Origin: Chenopodium formosanum
Taxonomy: Eukaryota > Streptophyta > Magnoliopsida > Caryophyllales > Amaranthaceae
Length of the DNA stretch: 64,000 bases
NCBI GenBank assembly: GCA_024500155.1
Contig: CM044874.1
Coordinates: 8,013,001 to 8,077,000 of the forward strand
Direction: 5' to 3'
Shown here: one piece after another, positions 12,584 to 23,979 of the stretch
How positions within the stretch are numbered: the stretch's first letter is position 1
How the letters are laid out: every line of letters begins with the position of its first letter
Program-made: the position numbers and the translations under genes
The notes under the pieces: generated by a model
Database searches by the model: none
What the model was told of the DNA's origin: nothing
Seen by the model: the letters and a program-made list of their open reading frames with translations, nothing else

Positions 12584-14269
12584 TGTAGACACCCATTTGT
12601 GTCTCCCCAAAACCAAACCCAGTGATAAGTACCTTTCACGTCGAATCATAATCGAATGAAGTGAAAGTATGGAAAGTTTAGTGTTGCGGATAGTTTTAAT
12701 TTCTTTTCTTTTCTCTCTGTTTTTGAAAACTTATTTTAAGAAAAAAGTCAATCCATTTTGGTTGGTCCATGATATGGGTCCGATGGGGCTTGACAAGAGC
12801 TTTCCAACTATATATTATAAGCCCAATTCTGATAAATATTGAGGAAGTTATGGCCAATTTACTGAACTGGGCTCGGTTTTAGCCTTATATGCGGCCCAAT
12901 GATTTAGGGGAGGGCCTAATATAGATTTATCATTCCTAATGCAATTAGGAATGGTTTTCGTCTTCTAGATTCTTCTAGAAGGTTCTTTTCGTTCCTAATT
13001 CAATTAGCATTGATAAATTGACTTTTCTGAGTTTTAATTAAAATCAAAGAGCATTTTTGAGGAAAAATACGATTTTATCCTCCTGTACGGCAATTTTTAT
13101 TTCATCAACAACCAGTTTTCATTCATCTACAATCTTCTAATTCTCTCTCTCTCTTTTTCTAAACTAGCTTCTCTCAAATATAAAAATTCTGCATTCATTA
13201 GATCTAGATACACCTAGCCATATTCGAAGTTGTCTTCGCCCTATACGTGAAAGGTTTAATTTATGAGGGTTTGGTCCCAAATCTCTCTTTCCATTATTTA
13301 ATTTAATTGTTTTGTTTATTATTTTCCTTGAAGTTAATAACGTGTGTATTTTGTTATTAGAAAGAGGTACGAGGCATCCAAGTAAATACTTTAATTGTTT
13401 AGTTGATGTTATGATATAGAAATCATGCTTAGATTGTTATTTTGATTCCTAGTATCATGTTAGGATGTTTTCCTTAATTTGATGTCTAGGGTAAATTTAA
13501 TATCAAGTATGATTAAAAGTATGATGCCTTTTATGTTCTTCCTAATATTTATGATTGTTAGTATTATGTTAGGGTTACAGATTTGATTTTTATTGTTAGT
13601 GACATGCAAGGGTTTGTTATTAATCTTGTTAGTATCATACCTAGGATCTTGCTATTATTATGCTTTAGCGTTGATATGATTATTTTAATTATGATTGTTA
13701 TGATTATAATTTTATGATGGTTATTATGATGATTATTTATTATGTAGCTTGATATTTATTGTTATTGCTTGATCACGCCTTTTATGCATGTTTAAAGGGA
13801 ATTTGTACATGTAATCTCGCTTAATAAGATATTTAATAATATTGTTTAGGGTAAATTTGATTATAATTCAAGTGATCGCCAATAATAGATTTATTTTTGC
13901 ATTAAAATTCAACCAACATAGATTAAATAGGTTTAGGGTTAATCCTATTGATTGCATGTTAATCAGAAAGCGCACATGAATACGATCAGAAAAAAGTAGA
14001 GGCCTATTATTAGGGCAGGTTCAATCTCTTTTAGGTTGGATTTGTACCTTCATCCCCGAACCCTATTTGGTTCAATACCTTATGGAGTTGACGGTCTCTT
14101 GGATCGTTAAGGGGCGTAACCTTCACCCTGTGAACGGTTTACAAGTTCCTAAAAAACTTGTTGGCGACTCTTTTGCTCTATCTTCTTTCCCTTTGGACGC
14201 CACCGTACTTTAGTGTATGATCATAGTGGGGTTCAAGCTAGGGGATTAACGCTTGAAATATTCCCTACA
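12584..14269 (+). repeat. 5' LTR of inner element, promoter deleted
   Basis: TGTAGACACCC..CCCTACA, 1,686 bp, against 1,927 bp for its partner at 20702. The 241-bp difference is fully explained by two deletions: 16 bp in the 'GGGTCC..GATGGGGC' stretch near 12780, and 225 bp at about 13100 corresponding to 21235-21459. The second deletion removes the whole palindrome cluster and the TATA box. This LTR therefore lacks its core promoter. Confidence 0.92.
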
Positions 14270-14274
14270 GTATT

Positions 14275-14292
14275 TGGCGACTCCACTAGGGA
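14275..14292 (+). other. Primer-binding site, tRNA-Arg type (inner element)
   Basis: TGGCGACTCCACTAGGGA, one mismatch from complementarity to plant tRNA-Arg 3' end, 5 nt after the LTR. Confidence 0.87.
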
Positions 14293-15943
14293 AGATTTCT
14301 ATTTTAAATCCTGAATTTGTTTCGGCAATGATTTAGAATGAGTGGATGAGACTCGAAACGTTTTAAGTATTTCATGTGCGTAATTTTGATTAACATTATT
14401 GTCATATGCATAAAAAAGATCTCATTGGAAAGACCATCCGTAATGAGTTAAAACATAGGATTTTACACGTAGGAAATTTGAGAAGTACCTTTTACAACTA
14501 GGACTGAAATAATACTGCGCGAAACTGGAAAATTTTATCGAGCACAGAAAGCTGCTGAGGCATGTAGGAATTAGCGTCAGCGACCAGAGCATTGGCGCCA
14601 GACTTTTAACTGTAGCACCAGAGGATAGGCTTATCGCCAGGCGCTACAGCTAAAACCTGGCGCCAAGCTATGTTTGTTGGCGCCAAATTCTTCCAATACC
14701 GAGCCAGAAATATGCGTTCTAATTTCGACCAGTTTTTCGTATTGTTTGCTGGATCCTAGTTCCTGATTGTGTTTTTCTCACTTTTCTGAAACCCATATGT
14801 GCTCTACATATGGACATAACCCTGTGGGAATTCATGCTCCATCTACCTGATTGAACGCTCTGAGCAACAAAGGGTACATCCGAGAATGTTGAATTCACCA
14901 AACCATAGAAGCGAGTTTTTCTAAAACTCGCGGTGTCCCATCCACTCGCGCCAACCCTTCACGGTTAGGCTTCCGCGCAGTGCATCTGGACAATTAACCA
15001 TGGACCCTCTATTGAGTAAACCATATCCTGAACTTTAAAGAACTAGAGCCATGGTTAGGTTGCAAACTCAATGCATCATATTGTGCCTACTTGACTAATT
15101 GTGCATTATTTGTTGTGCATATACTATGTTTCCTTAACCGTTTGTTTGACTTGTGTTGAGATTAAAATAAATTAATGACTTAAAGAACTTTGCCTAATTA
15201 ATTAATTAAGTAAATAAAGTCTAATTTTTTTTAATCAGAATTGACCTAGTACGACTTTAGGCATACCCTTGTTGATTAATAACACCGAAAACAGTCCCTG
15301 ATTGAAGCTCCAGCATTGGCGCCAAAGTCTGGACTGTAGCGCCACTCTGTGGAGCGTCGCGCCTGGCGACAGCTCTGTCGTCTGGCGCTACACTACACAG
15401 TGCGACGCCAGTCCTGTCGTTTTGCCGACAGTTCGGATTATTGATTGAGTCATCACCTAGTGTCTAATTAACCAGTTTGCTAATTAATTCGGTTAATTTT
15501 CGCTGTCAATAGTACTTGGTCGAGTCATTAATCGAGTCTAGGCACTAAGTCCCATGGTCATAACACGAGTCTTCACATGTAACCTACACTCACTAGTCTT
15601 AGCACACACTTCAAGTATGTATCACCATGACCATGTCTTAGGTTCATGCATGAGTCGGTTTTTTTCGTCATTTGAGTTGGGGGGGTACATTCTATTCCTA
15701 GTTCTTCATATCTCTCCATCTACATCATTTTTCTTCACATTCTATTCCAATGTTTCTTTACTTCCTCCATCCATTGTATGTTGAATAAAGTTTGAGTCAA
15801 ATTAATTAACAATGAATATCCCCAAATTCCTTTTCCACAGTACTTGGTCGAGGAGAGAAGGGCGATTAATCAAGGACAACCTCTTTATTCAAGTCTCACT
15901 TTTTGATAAACCAATTCGTCAAAAGAGGAAGGCTAAAAAGATA
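14293..15943 (+). other. Leader of inner element
   Basis: Non-coding leader between primer site and gag. Palindrome clusters of the GGCGCC type lie at about 14570-14690 and 15310-15425, matching the word in this element's 3' LTR. An open frame runs into gag from 15812, but the first methionine conserved among the three gag copies is at 15944. I see no separate gene. Confidence 0.65.
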
Positions 15944-17013
15944 ATGGCAAGTCAAGAAGAGGTCAATGAACTTAGGAATCAATTGAATGACGTGACTGAG
16001 GTGTTAAAGGCTTTAACCCTCAAAATTGATGACCCTGTGAAGCAACAACAAATGAAACTTATGCAAGAAACCTTGAGCAAGCTATCTAGTGACTATAAAT
16101 TTCAGGGCATTAGTTTGCAAGGGGTCTCGCTGGACAAGGAACTTCTTCCGCATAAGTTCAATACCACTAACATCCCTAAATTCAAGGCAACAGATAACCC
16201 TTACTTTCACCTAAGAGCTTTTGAAACCATAATGAGTATTAAGGGTATCGATAAGAAAGTTTTCCCCTCTCTATTTTCTCTATCTCTTGAGACCGTTTGC
16301 CAGCAATGGTTCTTTTCTCTCAAGAAAGAGAAAACCTCTTCTTGGGAGTCGATAGTAAACTCTTTCATTGATAGGTAAGACAAAAAGAGAATGAAGGCTT
16401 TACTTCTTTCTTTAATAAGTGGAGGGAAACTTCCGCTAAGATGATTGAGGTGTCCACTAAAAAAGAATCTGTGAGGATGTTTATCAAGAATCTCCAAGAG
16501 AAATATTCGAAGCATTTAAAATATCAACATAATTTGAATATTTTCAAGGCCGTTTATGACATCGGAATTGAAATTGAAGATGACCTCGCAAAGCAAAAAG
16601 CTACTAACAATAGTAACCACGGTGGCTTGAAAGGAAAGAAGAACGACAATCCTTCTTCTTCCGAAAACGCCCACTCTAGTAATAATGTTAGTACCTTTGA
16701 CCATAATGGTGTCTTAACCATGGACAATCAAGGATCTAAAAGGAAACCCATGAGAGAGTTCACACCCATTAGAATGACCTACGATGCTACTTTCGATTGT
16801 CTCTATGACCGAGGGTTAATCAAACCTATTAGCCCTACCGAGGATCCAACACCAGAAAATCGATCTTCGAGATGGAATCCCAACTCCTATTGCAAGTACC
16901 ATCGAGGAAACGGTCATACCACTAATGAATGCTACAAGTTTCAAAACCTCATTCAAGATCTCATAGAGGCAAATAAGATCCCATTGCCTCTAGCTAGCGA
17001 GAAGATTGGATGA
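15944..17013 (+). pseudogene. Gag of inner element (frameshifted)
   Basis: Starts MASQEEVNEL at 15944. A short coiled-coil-like N-terminus is followed by the retrotransposon gag domain (YFHLRAFETIMSIKG, CQQWFFSLKKEKTSSW, VNSFIDR). The frame ends at 16378, just after FIDR. Compared with the outer copy, about 50 bp is missing there (the YKCNIQIET.. part), shifting the frame. The protein resumes at 16441 (MIEVSTKKESVRMFIKNL) and ends with the knuckle CKYH-x4-HTT-x2-C and PLPLASEKIG. Gag would coat element RNA. This copy cannot make a full-length protein without a frame correction. It stops cleanly with no pol downstream. Confidence 0.88.
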
Positions 17014-19034
17014 TGTCGGAGCGAACAACACAAGATAGAGGCGAGCTTCAATGACGAGATTTCATGACCTCTTTTTTCTATTTCTTTTTCATTTTTTCCT
17101 TTCCCCAATAAGTCTAGCATAGGAACCCTTTTTTTTTCCTTAGATTAATTTTGTAAATTCTTTCTTTTCCCTTTTTAATAAAATGAGCATTTATTCTCTT
17201 ACATATGATCATTTCATTATTATTGCATTAAAAAAAAATTCATGTCGAACTAAACACAAGGTATACCAATGATTTGAGGCACCCCTTGTAGCCACATCAT
17301 ATCGCCTTTCACCTCTCAAATATACAATCCTTTTTTGATAAACCACTTTGAGCCTCGTCTAACGATAGACCCTTCATTTTTTCAACCCATATCTACCTAA
17401 CCTTGGGATGGGATGGTGTGTAACTTATGCAATCTCAAAAGCTTGAGTGATTTCAAAAGATCAAAATAAAAAATAATAGTAAAAATAAGCAAAAGCAAAA
17501 AATAAATAAAAGTGTACAAAAGGGTAAGTTTTCCAATGTCTTTGATATGAAAATATCTTTGATATGAACACGTCTCAGATTACGTCTCTTATCGAGTGCT
17601 TGCTACCGTGCCTAAGAAACATGAATGCCAAGTGAATGATAGACCGCATGATCGGGATTGCCCACACTTATTAAAATAAAATAAATAAAGTAAGAAAAAA
17701 GAGCTAAAAAAGAGTAGGAACTCAAGCATAAAAATATAAAGATTCAAAAGCAAGGTTACACACCTTGGGGGCTTATCTAGGGTCTTGAGCCTTTATCCCC
17801 TTCTTCTATAACCTTTAGCCTAACCACGTTACAACCCTTATAAAGACCTTTTTGAGGTATACACACTTGTGTGAGATTTGGCTAGAGCTACATTCGGCCT
17901 GATTCCTAACGGATACGTAGGCAACCTCACATCGAGGTGCGGCCGTAATAAACATGCATTCATATTCACATTCTCACACCATGATCATATCAAGGGATTC
18001 CTATGTTCATCCCTATTCATGTAGAGCTAGACTTGGGGGCTTGATCCCTACATCATTAGCTTACCTAGCCTAAGAGTCACCATCATTTGACTCTTCTTGA
18101 AATAATATTTTCCCACACTTAGCCCTTGCGTCCTCTTTTTAGTATCACTTTCACACACATCACAGATACATGACCAAATATACCTTCCCTTAGGAACCCT
18201 TTGTCATGGAATCTTAACACAACGTTGAAGCATGCCTTGTCATATCAACAACACTCATCAATCATAATTGTCATTGCATCACGAAGTATGAAGTGCTTAG
18301 CCTCCGTGCCTAAGTTACCTAAATACTTTCATTATCGAGTCAACTAGGATAGTCTAAGATGTTACAATCCTTGTACTGTATCAAACAACATTTGACTAAG
18401 CTCATTCAACATGCATTTGAAAACTTTAATTCTTTTTTCGTGTCTTTCTTTTTCGGGAGAAAGTCGGTACCCTCCACAAAATGACGGAAAATCTTTGCTT
18501 TTTTGCATTTTTGAGTCGCACAATCATAATACAATGCACACACGGGTCATGAGTCACACGTGTCATTTCACTTCGAGTCGAGTCAACCTCGAGTCAATCA
18601 CAGTGAGTCAAGTTTATACCTTGAGTCGTGTCAAGTCAATGAGTCAAGCGACATTAAACCTTAGGTCAACCCTAAGATAATTAAAGAAATTAGCAAAGTT
18701 CTATAGTAAAAAATAAATACAGGTGCAGCAGAATAGGGAAGACCCTACTCCAGCGCCAGACGACAACATCTAGCGTATGGAAATAGATTTCAGCGCTTAG
18801 CGCTAGACCTCATCATCTGGCGACAGAGCTCGAAGCCTCTCAGAAAGGTGATTTCGACCTCATACAGCAATTTCGAGTTCCTTGGTACGCCAGTTAGCCC
18901 CTATAAGCAATTTGACATGATTAAGAAGTCGGTTTGATTACAATCTAAGTGATCAACCTGACGAAAGATCGCCTCACTTAGCTTAAGCGCCTAAAACACT
19001 GGCTAATTACAATTAGTTTAAAAGCAAGCACTTA
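17014..19034 (+). other. Non-coding region between gag and minisatellite
   Basis: Two kilobases with no supportable gene, colinear with 23980-26250 of the outer element. It holds two internal copies of TTGGGGGCTT (17765-17774, 18033-18042) that resemble the true polypurine tract at 20690, and a palindrome-rich patch at about 18748-18830. Similarity between the two elements across this stretch suggests it is an inherited part of the family rather than random filler. Confidence 0.6.
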
Positions 19035-19755
19035 AACGACAATATTTCCAAATATGGATTGTCGCGCATTCTTATTAAACGATAATTTTTTCCAAAAATT
19101 GGATTGTCATCCCCAACTGACAATATTTCCAAAAATGGATTGTCGTGCATCTTTTTCAACGACAATTTTTCCAAGATTGGATTGTCATCTCTGGCAAGGT
19201 TTCCAAGCGTGGATTGTCGTGCTCCTTCTTTGTTTGACAAGTTTTTCCAAGTTCGGATTGTCATACATTCATCGATTCGTTTGCAAGTTTTCCGAGATTG
19301 GATTGTCATAAACCCAGTTCCCTATGGAAAAATTTCCCAAAGGATTGTTGTAGGACGCTATTCATCATAAAAATCGGCAAAGGTTCCTCAACGTGGATTG
19401 TCATTCATTTCAGTAAGCGGCAAATTTTCCCGAAGTGGATTGTCGGTCGACTCTTTTTTGCAAATGTTCCAAGACGCGGATTGTCAATTGTGGCAATATT
19501 TTCCTAAAAGGATTGTCGCATAGCGTTGGCAAATTTCCAAGGTGGATTGCTTTCAAGAGTTATATTCCAAGATGTGGATTGTCGATCGTAGCAAAATTCT
19601 TATGATAGATTGTTACAAAGCAATGGCAACTTTTCCTAAAAATTGGATTTTGGCAAATTTTCCGAGATACGGATTGTCGCTTCATCGTGGTAACATTTCC
19701 AAGGATGGATTGTTACGAAGCATTGGAAACTATTCCCAAATAAAAAAGGATTGTC
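19035..19755 (+). repeat. Hairpin-type minisatellite (GGATTGTC / TTTTCCAA)
   Basis: About 15 irregular units of roughly 40-55 bp, each with a TTTCCAA block followed by GGATTGTC. Many units are also preceded by GACAAT, giving imperfect stems (GACAA..TCCAA/TTGGA..TTGTC). Reading frames across it are a by-product of the repeat. The outer element lacks this block: there the flanks corresponding to 'TGGCT' and 'AGCAAAG' are adjacent near 26245. Confidence 0.85.
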
Positions 19756-19879
19756 ATCACAGCAAAAGCACGAACATAATGGTTCACAAGCAGCAAACCG
19801 TCGACGTACTGGCATAACGGAAGCAAAGTTCAAGCGAGCTTTAGAGATCGGCAAGCGTTGGTCTTCGGAAATTCTTCTT

Positions 19880-20115
19880 CGGAACATTTCCAGGCCATCA
19901 AAGCTCTTTGCTCTAGAGACGTGTGGGCATATCATCCTATTATCAAGCTCTTTGTTCAGAGACGCGTGGACACATCATTCAGAAGTTCATAGTAACAAAA
20001 AACAAAGAAGCTCTTTTATTCAGAGATGCGTGAACATTTCATTCAAGCTCTTTGTTCAGAGGCGCGTGAACCTATCCAAAAAAAAGCTCTTTGTTCAGAG
20101 ACGTGTGAACATCAA
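19880..20115 (+). repeat. Irregular repeats of AAGCTCTTTGTTCAGAG
   Basis: Five units sharing AAGCTCTTTGTTCAGAGACG.. and CGTG(A/G)AC, spaced about 35-65 bp. Non-coding. Confidence 0.75.
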
Positions 20116-20188
20116 AACAGCAAGATGGCGTTCCATAGATTGTGGAAAGTTGTCAAAAAACAACTGAAGGTGATTTCAGGCGAAGTTG

Positions 20189-20400
20189 TCTTCGATCGTA
20201 TTCCCTTGGACGTGGAATATTATCAATGCGGATGAGGATTGTTTCAAGCGAAGCAATCTTCGATAGTATTCCCTTGGACGTGGAATATTATCAATGTGGA
20301 TGAGGATTGTTTCAAGCGAAGCAATCTTCGATGGTATTCCCTTGGACGTGGAATATTATTAAAGCGGAAGAGGATCGTTTCAAGCGAAGTAATCTTCTAT
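20189..20400 (+). repeat. 68-bp tandem repeat
   Basis: TCTTCGAT-type blocks begin at 20189, 20257, 20325 and 20393, a constant 68-bp period. They share 'ATTCCCTTGGACGTGGAAT' and 'GTTTCAAGCGAAG'. Each unit also contains GCGAAG..CTTCG, so it can fold. Confidence 0.85.
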
Positions 20401-20687
20401 ATTGGAGGCGGTTACAGGCGTAGCGGTTTTCAAGCGGGATGACATTCTCTTGGCAGGAGGTCATCAAAACAACAGCAATGCGGCAGAAAATCGGTTACTT
20501 TCAGAGATGTGTGCTCGACGGTGCAAGATACGCATTTCTTAACTCTTTTATCTGTTTAACTAACGCTAGTTTGCAGGAATCGGCGTTACAAGAATGATTT
20601 AGGATCGCAGAATGTTCTGAATCATTCTCCGTCCCTATTGATACTTTGACTTTTGTTTTCAAAACTTGCGTTTCTCCAAACTCAATC

Positions 20688-20701
20688 AAAGTGGGGGCTT
20701 C
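20688..20701 (+). other. Polypurine tract of inner element
   Basis: AAAGTGGGGGCTTC directly before the 3' LTR start at 20702, the expected position for plus-strand priming. Confidence 0.8.
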
Positions 20702-22628
20702 TGTAGACACCCATTTGTGTCTCCCCAAAACCAAACCCAGTGATGAGTACCTTTCACGTCGAATCATAATCGAATGAAGTGAAAGTGTGGAAAGTTTAGT
20801 GTTGCGGATAGTTTTAATTTCTTTTCTTTTCTCACTGTTTTTGAAAACTTATTTTAAGATAACAGCCAATCTAGTTTGGTTGGTCCATGATATGGGTCCA
20901 ATAGTAGTGTAGTTGGATGGGGCTTGACAAGAGCTTTCCAATGATATATTGTAAGCCCAATTCCGATGAATATTGAGGAAGTTAAGGCTAATTTACTAAT
21001 ATGGGCCCGGTTTGAGCCTTATATGCGGCCCAATGATCTAGGGGAGGGCCTAATATAGATTTATCATTCCTAATGCAATTAGGAATGGTTTTCGTCTTCT
21101 AGATTCTTCTAGAAGGTTCTTTTCGTTCCTAATTCAATTAGCCTTGATAAATTAACTTTTAAGAGTTTTAATTAAAATCAAAGAGCATTTTTGAGGAAAA
21201 ATACGATTTTATCCTCCTGTACGGCAATTTTTATCTGATTTTAAGAAAACGCGTGAATTTCCAGATCAGCGCCAAACGCCAGCTGTAGCGCCAGGCGCTA
21301 GCATTGGCGCCTGGCGCTATTGTTGGTGCCTGGCGCCAATAGCCATCGTTGGCACTAATTAGGTTTTGTTTGCGCCAGATCTCTGTTTTAATATTTTATC
21401 TTTTTGGCTGATTTTCTCTATAAATAACGTCGTAAAAACTCCGTTTTGATTCACCAGTTTTCATCAACAACCAGTTTTCATTCATCTGCAATCTTCTAAT
21501 TCTCTCTCTCTCTTTTTCTAAACTAGCTTCTCTCAAATATAAAAATTCTGCATTCATTAGATTTAGATACACCTAGCCATATTCGAAGTTGCCTTCGCCC
21601 TAGACGTGAAAGGTTTAATTTCTGAGGGTTTGGTCCCAAATCTCTCTTTCCATTATTTAATTTAATTGTTTTGTTTATTATTTTCCTTGAAGTTACTAAT
21701 GTGTGTATTTTGTTATTAGAAAGAGGTACGAGGCATCCAAGTAAGTACTTTAATTGTTTAATTGATGTTATGATATAGAAATCATGCTTAGATTGTTATT
21801 TTGATTCCTAGTATCATGCTAGGATGTTTTCCTTAATTTGATGTCTAGGGTAAATTTAATATCAAGTATGATTAAAAGTATGATGCCTTTTATGTTCTTC
21901 CTAATATTTATGATTGTTAGTATTATGTTAGGGTTACAGATTTGATTTTTATTGTTAGTGACATGCAAGGGTTTGTTATTAATCTTGTTAGTATCATACC
22001 TAGGATCTTGCTATTATTATGCTTTAGCGTTGATATGATTATTTTAATTATGATTGTTATGATTATAATTTTATGATGATTATTATGATGATTATTTATT
22101 ATGTTGCTTGATATTTATTGTTATTGCTTGATCACGCCTTTTATGCATGTTTAAAGGGAATTTGTACTTGTAATCTCGCTTAATAAGATATTTAATAATC
22201 TTGTTTAGGGTAAATTTGATTATAATTCAAGTGATCGCCAATAATAGATTTATTTTTGCATTAAAATTCAACCAACATAGATTAAACAGGTTTAGGGTTA
22301 ATCCTATTGATTGCATGTTAATCAGAAAGCGCACATGAATACGATCAGAAAAAAGTAGAGGCCTATTATTAGGGCGAGTTCAATCTCTTTTAGTTTGGAT
22401 TTGTACCTTCATCCCCGAACCCTATTTGGTTCAATACCTTATGGAGTTGATGGTCTCTTGGATCGTTAAGGGGTGTAACCTTCACCCTGTGAACGGTTTA
22501 CAAGTTTCTAAAAAACTTGTTGGCGACTCTTTTGCTCTATCTTCTTTCCCTTTGGACGCCACCGTACTTTAGTGTATGATCACAGTGGGGTTCAAGCTAG
22601 GGGATTAATGCTTGAAATATTCCCTACA
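20702..22628 (+). repeat. 3' LTR of inner element (intact promoter)
   Basis: TGTAGACACCC..CCCTACA, 1,927 bp. The palindrome cluster at 21268-21357 (words such as AGCGCCAGGCGCT and TTGGCGCCTGGCGCT) lies about 62 bp upstream of the TATA box TATAAATA (21419-21426). The downstream AT-rich stretch with ATTATGATTATT-like runs is shared with the other LTRs. It keeps the 225 bp missing from the 5' LTR. Transcription from here would run outward into the outer element. Confidence 0.92.
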
Positions 22629-22633
22629 CTTAG
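22629..22633 (+). repeat. Target-site duplication, right copy (CTTAG)
   Basis: Perfect match to 12579-12583; followed by GTTCATGCATGAGTCG, the continuation of the outer element's leader. Confidence 0.92.
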
Positions 22634-22888
22634 GTTCATGCATGAGTCGTTTTTCCATCATTTGAGTTGAGGATCCATTCCATTTCTATTCTCTTCCATA
22701 TCCTCTTTCAATCTATTGCATGTTCAATTGAGCTTGAGCCAAAAATAAATAATAAAAAACTTATCCCTAATTTCCCTTTCTACAGTACTTGGTCAAGGAG
22801 AGAAGGCCGATTAATCAAGGATAACACCTTTATTCAAGTTCAAATTTTTGATAAACCGATTCGTCAAAAGAGAAAAGCTAAGAAGATA

Positions 22889-23979
22889 ATGGCAAGTCAA
22901 GAAGAAGTCAATGAGCTTAAGAAGCAAATGGCAGATGTGATTGAGGTGTTGAAGGCTTTAACCCTCCAAATTAATGATCCTGTGAAACCACAACAAATGG
23001 AGCTCATGCAAGAAAGCTTGAGAAAAATATCCAATGACTGCAGGTTCCAGGACATAAGCTCACAAGGGGTCTCAGTGGACAAGGAGCTTCTTCCGCAGAA
23101 ATTCATTGCCAATGACATCCCTAAGTTTAAGCCAACTAACAATGCGTACTTTCATTTAAGGGCCTTTGAAACTGTAATGATCATCAAAGGGATTGATAAG
23201 AATATTTTTCACTCTTTATTCTCGCTATCTCTTGATCGAAACCATTTGTCAACATTGGTATGGAATAAAAAATGCTTTCATTGATAGATATAAGTGTAAT
23301 ATTCAAATTGAAACCGACCATAGACAACTTGAGATGCTAAAACAAAAAGGAAACGAAGGGTTCACCTCCTTCTTCAAAAAGTGGAGGGAAACTTCCGCTA
23401 ACATGATCGAAGTCCCTACTGAAAAAGAATCCGTGAGGATGTTCATAAAAAATTTACAAGAAAAGTATTCAAAGCACTTAAAATATCAACATAACTTGAA
23501 TACTTTCAAGGCCGTCTATGACATCGGTATCGAGATCGAAGATGACCTCGCAAAGAAAAAAGCTACTAACAATAGTAACCACGGTGGCTGGAAAGGAAAG
23601 AAGAACGACAATCCTTCTTCTTCCAAAAACGCCCACTCTAGTAACAATCTTAGTACCTTTGATCTCAGTGAAGTCTTAGCCATGTATAACCAAGGATCTA
23701 ACAAGAAACTAAGGAAAGACTTCACCCCCATTGGGATGAGCTATGACGCTGCCTTTGATCAACTCCATACTAAGGGACTCATTACTCCCATTGGACCTAT
23801 TCAAGATCCTGCACCTGAAAAGAGATTGTCTAGTTGGAACCCAGATGCACATTGCAAGTACCATCAAGGTAGGGGTCATACTACTTAGAGTTGTTGGAAG
23901 CTAAAAGAGGCTATATATCCAACTTTTGATCGATAATAACAAGCTTCCCATACCTCCAGCTAGCAAGAAGAGCGAGTGA
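22889..23979 (+). pseudogene. Gag of outer element (broken)
   Basis: Starts MASQEEVNELKKQM at 22889. The gag domain (FHLRAFETVMIIKG) is followed by a deletion of about 45 bp near 23240 that shifts the frame; this is a different lesion from the inner copy. Sequence resumes as NAFIDRYKCNIQIET and KNLQEKYSKHLKYQHNL. The knuckle CKYH-x4-HTT is cut by a TAG at 23886-23888. Homology continues to a final TGA at 23977-23979 (PIPPASKKSE). Comparison with the inner gag shows that each copy retains what the other has lost. Confidence 0.87.

Larger units (their letters stand above)
12584..22628 (+). mobile_element. Complete non-autonomous Tat-type LTR retrotransposon with gag only (TR-GAG-like)
   Basis: 10,045 bp. 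In order: 5' LTR (12584-14269), tRNA-Arg primer site, leader, gag (15944-17013), a long non-coding 3' region with minisatellites, polypurine tract, and 3' LTR (20702-22628). It is bounded by the perfect duplication CTTAG. No protease, reverse transcriptase, RNase H or integrase motif was found on either strand, so movement would need enzymes in trans. Such elements are known as terminal-repeat retrotransposons with a GAG domain (TR-GAG). The LTRs are similar outside two deletions, indicating a younger insertion than the outer element it interrupts. Confidence 0.92.

Noticed and set aside
19035..20400. CRISPR-like array
   Set aside because: Units are irregular and the spacers are themselves repetitive; the context is a plant retrotransposon.
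19013..20442. Multiple open frames of 65-140 codons on both strands
   Set aside because: They overlie the minisatellites, whose unit length avoids stops; the protein repeats mirror the DNA repeats.
12584..22628. Protease, reverse transcriptase or integrase in the inner element
   Set aside because: I looked for DSG/DTG, GLxxAP, YxDD and HHCC patterns after gag and found none.
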